A stretch of DNA of 64,000 bases from Hyphodiscus hymeniophilus (lineage: Eukaryota; Ascomycota; Leotiomycetes; Helotiales; Hyphodiscaceae), in the NCBI GenBank assembly GCA_016508695.1, contig VNKQ01000017.1, positions 558,001-622,000 on the forward strand, written 5' to 3'. The notes beneath the pieces are model-generated. The model did no database searches and had not been told where the DNA came from. It saw only the letters and a program-made list of their open reading frames with translations. Every line of letters begins with the position of its first letter. The stretch's first letter is position 1. Positions 57,179 to 64,000 of the stretch are shown here, piece by piece. The translations under genes were made by a program, and so were the position numbers.

Positions 57179-58998
57179 TAAGAGTTAGGAACTAGGAGTC
57201 AGGAGTTGAGGTGTGTTCTGGAATCTCTTGAGGTATGGGCAGTTGCCCTTCATCCACGGCCCTTCATTGGCAGCTTGCTACCTATGACAATTACAGAAAG
57301 CCTTGTCCATATGAAAGACTAAGCTAGGTACAGAAATGGTTCAAAGTCTCTCTTCCGTTTTCCAAATCCTCGCTTTCGTTCTCTAAATCGGTACATTTAC
57401 AACTTTTTACACCCCATTCTCATTCGCAGTCAGAGCAAGAAGCTCTTGGTCTCTACGAAAAGTCAAGAGACTGGTGAAGTTTATCACATCAGCATCAGTA
57501 CAAGCCCTGGTGAGCCCAATCAGCGCAACGCACGCTTCCACACTCCACATTCTCGGCGTATATCCTGCGCTCATGTCACATCGCAGAGAACCTCAGATAC
57601 GCTTCTCCAATACTACTGCCGTTGCTGCAGGAGTTCCAGAACATCTCTGGGGCTTTCGGACTCAGATATGCTTGGCAGTCTCACGTAATGAATCTGTGGC
57701 AAGAATCGTTTCTTCAGTCACGCATTGAGTCTAAGATGGCGAATGAAGACAGATTGAATGAACTGCGGCAAGTCCAGCTGGAGAGGCTTCATCTCATTGG
57801 AAATTGCATGTAGTCAATGTAGTGGTGACTTGATTGGGTGTCGACATTCATTTGATGGCTGAAGTTATAAGCATATAACTTTGTCTCCTCTTCACGCTCG
57901 TCGAATGCTGGCTCTACAGTTTCACAGAACTACCTGGACATCATTAGATCGATACTAACGCAACCGATCAACATGGTCGTCTGGACCACGATAAGTGAAA
58001 GCTCGAGAACGCTCATTAGAGCAATGTTGTAATATCCACAGTCCGCAACGTATTCCAACAAAGTCAACACATTCAAGGTGCGGTATTGTCGGATTTGTTT
58101 TGAGTCAAGTGCTAAGTAGTAAGTGATTCTGCCGTAAGAGGTGACTTACAACTGGCTTTAAAGCCGCCGATCATCATCCTCGAGGCTCTTGATATAGTTT
58201 GCCTTTGATCTGTTTTGTCTTGTCTCGAGAGGCTGCGATCCTCAAGAGCTTTCTTCAGGTCTGAAAGCTAGTGACATTTTGAAGTAAGTGGTGATTGGGA
58301 GTCGAAAATGTGAGACTCGCATAGGAGGGAAGAGGGAGGCTAAGAGTTGTATCCTGCCTATGCGTATCCTCAGCTAAGAAGATAAATGGGTGGAAGATCA
58401 AAAGTCAAGAGCTAGATAGTGAAAGTAACAAATCATTCAGCTGAAAAGTCGAGTAGCCATCCGATTCCACGTCCAAACAGGACCTCGCCACGATCGGGCA
58501 AATCAATTTGAGTAATTTGAGAGATTTGGATAATCGGCGACTCGCTTAGGCAATGGATGACGCGTTAGTAGGCCCCTAAGCGAGTCTACGAATTCCACCT
58601 CCCGTGCCTAGGTACTGTATAAATCCGTCACAAGAAAACCACTAGAAATATACGATCGCGAAGGAGTTAATTAGACAATGAAGTAATGCCTCAAACTCAC
58701 ATTTAGAAATCAAGTATGCGAATCCCTGTAAGCTTTTGAAGGATTAGGATACTTCCCCTTTTCACGTCGTAGATCCTCAGTTTTCGTGATCACAACGGAA
58801 GTATCCGAATCTTTGTAATTTTTTAAATGATTAGGATACTCTCAATATTCATCATAGCCCAAGTTCAGTGCTTGCAGCATACCCAGGACTCGCATAGAAG
58901 CGTAGAAAAGTTTTATAAAGACCTATGGTACAAACAAGCAGCGTGCGTTCTTTCGCATGATACACTCTATGAACTGTCCATTCCCCAAGCTCTGCCAC
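57179..58998. other. Intergenic region
   Basis: No gene is supported in 1.8 kb. Short overlapping frames at 57446-57813 have no recognisable domain. A hairpin-forming repeat pair lies at 58713-58840. Confidence 0.45.
58713..58840. repeat. Paired repeat with inverted arms
   Basis: Two direct units, 58713-58754 and 58799-58840, share GTATSCGAATC..TGTAA..GATTAGGATACT. Because GTATCCGAATC nearly mirrors GATTAGGATAC, each unit can form a hairpin. The arms 58741-58756 and 58797-58811 are inverted copies around a spacer of about 40 bp. It may be a small MITE remnant. Confidence 0.6.
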
Positions 58999-60640
58999 CT
59001 ATGCATTCCTGCTCATGTCGTTCCTAATTCTGCTATAATCTAATAGCCCTTCTATGCTGCCGATGGCGCTGACGGCAATATCCTGATCCCATAGTTTGCG
59101 TTGAGCAAAGCTCATCACATCCTTCTCTGTGATTGCTCCAACAACACGCTCGATCTCTTCTGGACCCATGCGGCGACCAGTGGTAATAATTTGACGACCG
59201 ATATCTTCTGCAACGGCAGTGGTACCGTCAAGGGAGAGGAGGATGGATGCCTTAAGCTGAGCCTTGGCACGCTCGACTTCAGCCTCGGTGACGTTGTAAG
59301 ATAGTCGGGACCATTCACGGAGTGTAAAGTGGACAAGGTCATCGATACGGGTGAGCTTGTCTGTCACCAGGTAGATACCCCAGAGTCTAGACTCGTTAGC
59401 CATTATTGTTCACGAGCTCTGGGCTAGTACTTACCCAGTATCGCTGTAACTCGTGGAAAAACTCATGAAGCTATTGGCCAAGTCGTTCTTGTGGACGAAA
59501 CCGCTGAGCTTGCTGCCCATGTGAGGAGCATTACCCATCGCTTTGTCCCAATTTCCGACAATAGCCTGCGTCACCAAAGCTGTGAAGTAGTCGTCATCCT
59601 TCCAACTAACACCCTCAACGGCAATCGCAATGTTGGCAGTGGGGATGGTATCATCACGAATCCGAACCTCAGAGCCGACAAATTCCGGCTTCTGCTTTTG
59701 TGCAGCAGCAACGGCAGATGCAGATCCGATAAGAGGCTCAGCCGGGAGGCTGGAAAAGTGCTTCTCTGCAAGTTCAACAAGTTGGTCATGAGGAACACCT
59801 CCGGCACCAACGAGAACCATGCGGTCAGCAGTATAGTTTGTCTTGATGTAATTGACCAGATCATCTCTCTGGATGCTTTGAATGTTTGCGGCGGGGCCCA
59901 GAATAGTACGCCCTAGAGGTTGTCCTTGGAAAGCAGTTGCATGAAGATGATCGAAGACAACCTCCTCTAATTGCTTGTCGACCTCGTCCGACTCTCTCAA
60001 AATCACGTCACGTTCGCGCTCAATCGCTTGCGGTTCGAGCTTCGAGTTTTGGAGAATATCGGAGAGGATGTTGACTGTAGCTGGGACGTCTGCGTTGAAA
60101 GCTTTGGCATAATATACAGTGTTCTCACGCTGTAGACCAATTAGTATCATCCAATTGCTCCGAAATACCCCAACATACAGATGTGTAGGCGTTCAAGTGT
60201 CCACCCATGTTCTCGATTTCAAGTTCCAATTGGTGCTGTGTTCGGTTGCTGGTGCCCTGAGTTGACGGTCAGCTCCCATTACTTACCATGGATCAGATTC
60301 TGCGTACCTTGAAGGCAAGATGCTCCAGGAAGTGAGCTGTGCCATTGGTCTTATCCGTCTCTGCCCGAGATCCAGCATCGATCCAAACACCAACCGTCGA
60401 TGTCTGCGCCCATGGGGAATGCTCTGTGGCAATCTGCGGGAAAGTTTAGTATATTACGCAAGTAAATGATAGGATTTAGTGCCTCACGGTCAAGCCATTG
60501 GATAGTGTTGTTGACTCGGTCTTGACGCCATTCTTCACCACCGGAGTCGCAAATCCTCTCCTGAGCGGAGCGACCGCATTTAGACCAACACGGCCGCGAA
60601 GTCCCTGTGTGAGGTTCAGAGCTAACCGCCGGGACGCCAT
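58999..60640 (-). CDS. Mitochondrial processing peptidase beta subunit, five exons
   Basis: The catalytic subunit of the matrix zinc protease that removes presequences from imported mitochondrial proteins, working as a dimer with MPP alpha. Exons 60640-60488, 60433-60308, 60256-60179, 60129-59435 and 59386-58999 give 479 residues, close to the family length, with consistent phases and introns of 48-54 bp. The N-terminus is an Arg-rich mitochondrial targeting sequence (MASRRLALNL, RRGFATP). The inverted zinc motif HFLEH is at residues 85-89, split by no intron, and the distal ligand is E165 in RESDEV, 76 residues after the second His. Later segments TSYSDTG-LWGIYLVTD and VHFTLREWSRL are typical. 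It is divergent from the Sdh4 gene. Confidence 0.95.
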
Positions 60641-60920
60641 AGGGATTGTGTGTGAGGGGGAATGGTGAGGGCGGAATTGAGGTCAAATCTTGAGGACCGA
60701 GATGGTTTGACAATGGCGTTCATCAGATTTGCGAGCTCTCTAGCACTACATTGCAACCAATCACATTCAGGAGGTTGCTGACCAACTTCTGCCTGTTATA
60801 TCAGGCCAGGTATTCTTTGCCGAGGGTCACATCTGTTCCGCAAGTTTACGACATCAAGAGAGCTTCATTGTTCTTCGATTCGATCCTGAGCCAGCACAGA
60901 GCAATTGTAGCACATCCATT
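60641..60920. promoter_or_regulatory. Bidirectional promoter between MPP beta and Sdh4 genes
   Basis: The two start codons are separated by 280 bp, so both promoters and 5' leaders must fit here. Shared control of two mitochondrial genes is plausible but inferred only from layout. No specific motif is assigned. Confidence 0.55.
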
Positions 60921-61619
60921 ATGGCTTCAATTGTTCGACCTGCAATTTTTAGATACACCTGTCCATCTGTTGCCAGCAAACGTGCCTTCACCACCAAAAT
61001 CTCCAGCTTCCCCACCATCAACAAGCCTGCGTCGTCCGTTATCTCGAAACAAGCCCGCAACGGAGCCGTGAAGGATGCTGTTCCAGGTTCAATGAGAGTT
61101 GCGGCTTTCCATGCCAGTGGCAGACGCTCAATTCTGCCTCCTCTACCTCGTAGGCTCCCACGCATTCCGTCCGAGTCGTCCGAGTGCTAACTCCTTCTGT
61201 AGAAAGTATTGATGGAACCGGTAAAACGTCTACCATTGTTAATTGGGCTTCATTGACTTTTCGTAGCAAATGATGCAGCTCGTATTCCTCCCACAAGCCC
61301 TTCCCACGGCTCCTACCACTGGACCTTCGAGCGACTCATCTCGGCAGGTCTGATCCCTCTCACGATTGCACCCTTCGCAGCCGGGTCCTTGAACCCAACA
61401 ACCGATGCTATTCTCTGTGCAGCTATTCTCATTCACTCACACATCGGCTTCGAGGCTTGCATTACTGACTACTTTCCTCCGAAACGAGTACCGAAAACTA
61501 GAAAGACACTCGACTGGACATTGAAGATCGCGACTGTAGCTGTAGGAATTGGATTGTACGAGTTTGAGACCAACGATGTTGGGTTGACTGCGGCTATACA
61601 AAGGATTTGGACCGCATAG
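60921..61619 (+). CDS. SDH4: Succinate dehydrogenase membrane anchor subunit (Sdh4/CybS), three exons
   Basis: One of the two hydrophobic subunits anchoring respiratory complex II in the inner mitochondrial membrane and contributing to ubiquinone reduction and heme b binding. Exons 60921-61149, 61203-61220 and 61267-61619 give 199 residues. The middle exon is only 18 bp and supplies part of QSIDGTAND; skipping it loses six residues but keeps the frame. Introns are 53 and 46 bp. A long Arg/Ser-rich mitochondrial targeting sequence precedes HGSYHWTFERL at residues 96-106. Three membrane segments follow at about 104-122, 128-148 and 165-182. IHSHIGFE carries the candidate heme His (139/141), and DY at 150-151 is the conserved quinone-site pair. 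Confidence 0.93.
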
Positions 61620-62174
61620 GGATCTGGACGGAGTGTACTCGTTTGGCGTATTGATCAGAGCTCAACGAATGAGATTGATTTTATATTGCGTTGTATCATG
61701 ATGTTGCTGACCTGAATGGATGAGAAGTAATCCTCCTGAGTAGAGTCTCAAATCACAGCAACTGCTTTCAATTATCCTAACCGCTGCTGCAAAAGATTGC
61801 ACTGGTAGGAAACCTCTAGTGAAGCCCCATTTGTTGTGCAAACCAAGCCATACGAGTTCGTTGGACATTTGTAGAAGCTTTGCTTTGCTGTCCGAATTCT
61901 TCATCCAAGTCTGTACTCTCAGAGCTGCTAGGATAAGTAAAGCGGGATATCTTGTTTGTTTCCAACATCTTCCTCTCCTAGGTGCACTTTTTGCTTTGTA
62001 TCACGTCGATTTTGACTGCTCCCGACACTCTTTTTGCTCTCTTTCAGCACTGCTGTTTGTGGCATAGTGAGAAAGGTGATGTTGCAAAATAATAAGAGAG
62101 CACAATTTCATGGATGGCCACTTCAAGTAATCACTCCTTCTGAGCGCTCTAGAGCTATCTAGTCACAAGGCTTA
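61620..62174. other. Convergent intergenic region
   Basis: This 555-bp gap lies between the 3' ends of the Sdh4 gene (+) and the hypothetical gene (-). No gene or repeat is evident. Confidence 0.5.
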
Positions 62175-62728
62175 TCAGGCCGAGCCGTCTTCGATCTCCC
62201 CGACGACTCTTCCGTGACTTCCTGTGTTATTCTCCTGTGGCATTTGTATCATGCGCAGAGCTTCATACATAATTCCCATTGACCCCATTGGTGGGTATGC
62301 CTGGGCTTTTTCTTTCGTAATTATGACCTCGAATTCGAAATGGTGATCGTAGTAATCGGAGTGGTGATAACGATACTCGGGTGACTGTGAAGTCTCCTTT
62401 CTGTAACCCATAGAATGGATGGCCCTGGAAGCATGAAAGTCAGGAATTGATTGAGAAAGCGTTTCACCAGTTTGAAAGATCCGAATACATACCAGCCTTG
62501 GAAAGCTTCCTCGTTGAGGAGATTCGTCAAGAACTCCTTGGTGGGCTTCTGAATAGCTTCAAAGAAGGCGATATTGAGTGCTGTCTCAGTTCCGGGATTT
62601 GCGATGGGCAGCCCAGGCTTGTTGGTGCATTTGTATTGGTATGTAGTACTGTAACACCATTCTCTTTTGCTGCGAGACCAGCGGTATTGGTCTGCGTAAG
62701 AGCAGTTCAAAAGTTTGGCTGAGGACAT
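62175..62728 (-). CDS. Hypothetical protein, two exons
   Basis: I do not recognise this 161-residue protein. Exons 62728-62493 and 62424-62175 flank a 68-bp intron with a GTATGT donor, a CTGAC branch and a TCCAG acceptor. The join completes a Trp codon (FQG-W-AIHSMGYRKE). Without splicing the first exon reads on through the intron in an unrelated frame. The N-terminus is rich in Tyr, Ser, Arg and Cys, and the middle has NKPGLPIANPGTE. The C-terminal half contains a His/Tyr-rich HHSDYYDHHFEFEV strand-like segment. There is no signal peptide or membrane helix. The splice agreement and composition support a real gene. Confidence 0.6.
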
Positions 62729-64000
62729 TGTATAGCTCTTTGTTTCGAAGGGAAGTCGTCGATAGTTCGTCGATAGTTCATAACCACGAAGCTGATCTAA
62801 GGATTACTTTTTACTGACATGGAGTACTCGAGGAATCCCTGTTGTAGCGCGCGAGATGGAGGGGAGGTTGTGACGTGGCATATCAATAAGGCTGCGGCGC
62901 TGCAGCACGTTATCGCATTGGGCAACGAGACTGCGGCGGATCTCAATTGGTGTTGCACGAAATGGACGAATGATTTTTCAGGTGCGATTGTTAGGACATG
63001 GGTGACAGTAAGAGCATCGGAAACATTTGGAGCGGAACTGTTGGGCTCCTCGAGGCTCGCTCGTCGTCTGACTCTCATTCAATACCCATTGATTGGGAAT
63101 TGTTGTCTACGAGAACTCATGTTAATCGTTATACAATGACCTGAAAGCTTATAGTACCAGCGACTCGGAAATTATAGAATACTGTGGATGAACATATGAT
63201 TGTGGAACAGCAGAGAGGTTGAGAAAATCGTAGAGTAGACGAAGTTGAACACATTGAAGGTACAATTAGAAAGAAGAAGTCAAAACCAGTTTGTGAAAAT
63301 ACCTACGTATCTGTGATGTCCGACGATTTCTCGGTGCCTGCTCCACCCTCAGAAATTGAGCCTACCTGGTCGAAAGCCTCATACACTTAATCCATAAGCT
63401 GGATAAGTGACCCTAAGTTCGTACATTCCGTGTACTTCGCCGGAGGAAGCAGATTTAGTTCTCGGGGGCCGTGTAGCGGGTTCTGTGATATTGACCTCCA
63501 CTAGACCACCATTCTGACTACAAACTTCATTTCAAGAAGCTTGTTCTCAGAGTCAAGGTGCTAGGTCGTTTAGGGAGCTACAAGCTACAAGCGGGCTGGT
63601 TGATTGCCCTGGCTGCCTTTGGTATGTTAAGCGAGTGAGAAAGGGGGTCATGTTTATCTACCTAGCTAAGTTCCGCTCCTTTCCTTTTTACGCGAAGAAA
63701 ATAATCCTGAGATCACTCACTCTGTTCTTGACTCTCACTCTCTATTCAAGGTCATCGCGTGCGCCCATTCTCCTCATCTCCTCCCAAATTCCCTCCACAC
63801 TCCACATGGCCTCAAAACTCATCCACGACGCCTGTCACCTGTACAGACATCCGTCTACGTCAAACCAGCAGCTTCAGTCTTCAAAAAGCAAGACTTGAAT
63901 GCGTTGACGATGCACGCGTTGCAGACCATATGCAAGGCAAATTAGCCGAAACCGAATATGATGGGCACCAAAGTCGAGCTCGTTGTCCGGGTTGTCGAGT
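62729..64000. other. Terminal region, possible truncated gene at the edge
   Basis: No firm gene. Open frames overlap on both strands at 62797-63139; the minus-strand one starts with ATG at 63078 but has no known domain. Near the window end an ATG at 63806 (CACATGGCC context) opens a short frame, MASKLIHDACHLYR.., that stops at 63898. It could be a first exon of a gene running past 64000. Confidence 0.3.

Overview
This window looks like chromosomal DNA of a filamentous ascomycete (Pezizomycotina; Leotiomycetes-like is a guess). The genes carry short GT..AG introns of about 46-122 bp with CTAAC/CTGAC-like branch points, and the families include Zn2Cys6 regulator, 2EXR, NmrA-like and UstYa/DUF3328. 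Two ordinary gene-bearing flanks (1-9955 and 43429-64000) enclose a 33.5 kb extremely AT-rich block (9956-43428). Its elements carry the C-to-T/G-to-A decay expected of repeat-induced point mutation (RIP).

Left flank: an intronless copper-transporting P1B-ATPase (1869-5426, +), a six-exon Zn2Cys6 transcription factor (7859-5815, -) and, divergently, a two-exon 2EXR-domain protein with a long acidic tract (8167-9346, +).

AT-rich block: no intact gene. It resolves into nested transposons. Short non-autonomous terminal-inverted-repeat elements fall into three related groups, called B/D, A and C here. They share a TIR built from two copies of a GCTATTTYAACT-like motif, and several have exact 8-bp target-site duplications (TSDs). 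Into these have jumped Ty1/copia-type LTR retrotransposons on the minus strand, recognisable by a half-tRNA-iMet primer binding site, a decayed reverse transcriptase box and RNase H, and about 266-bp LTRs. The span 17421-43428 can be peeled back, insertion by insertion, to one MITE of about 376 bp. Despite heavy mutation, the retroelement copies share patches of near identity (about 700 bp and about 180 bp) set in diverged sequence, which suggests gene conversion after RIP.

Right flank: a four-exon UstYa-like (DUF3328) gene lies about 150 bp from the block edge (44503-43577, -). It is followed by a medium-chain reductase whose last exon is only a stop codon (47727-46630, -), a gene-poor stretch (47.7-53.4 kb), a basic/serine-rich protein of unknown function (53439-55226, +), an NmrA-like NAD(P)-binding protein (56285-57178, +) and a divergent mitochondrial pair sharing a 280-bp promoter: MPP beta (60640-58999, -) and the succinate dehydrogenase membrane anchor (60921-61619, +, with an 18-bp microexon). 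A small two-exon hypothetical gene (62728-62175, -) comes last.

How they fit together: MPP beta processes imported mitochondrial precursors, and Sdh4 is an imported inner-membrane subunit, so the divergent pair is functionally coherent. The copper ATPase, regulator and 2EXR gene show no obvious shared pathway. The UstYa-like gene is an orphan of a secondary-metabolism family beside the transposon block. Gene models were built by eye from splice signals and frame continuity; all multi-exon models given are divisible by three.
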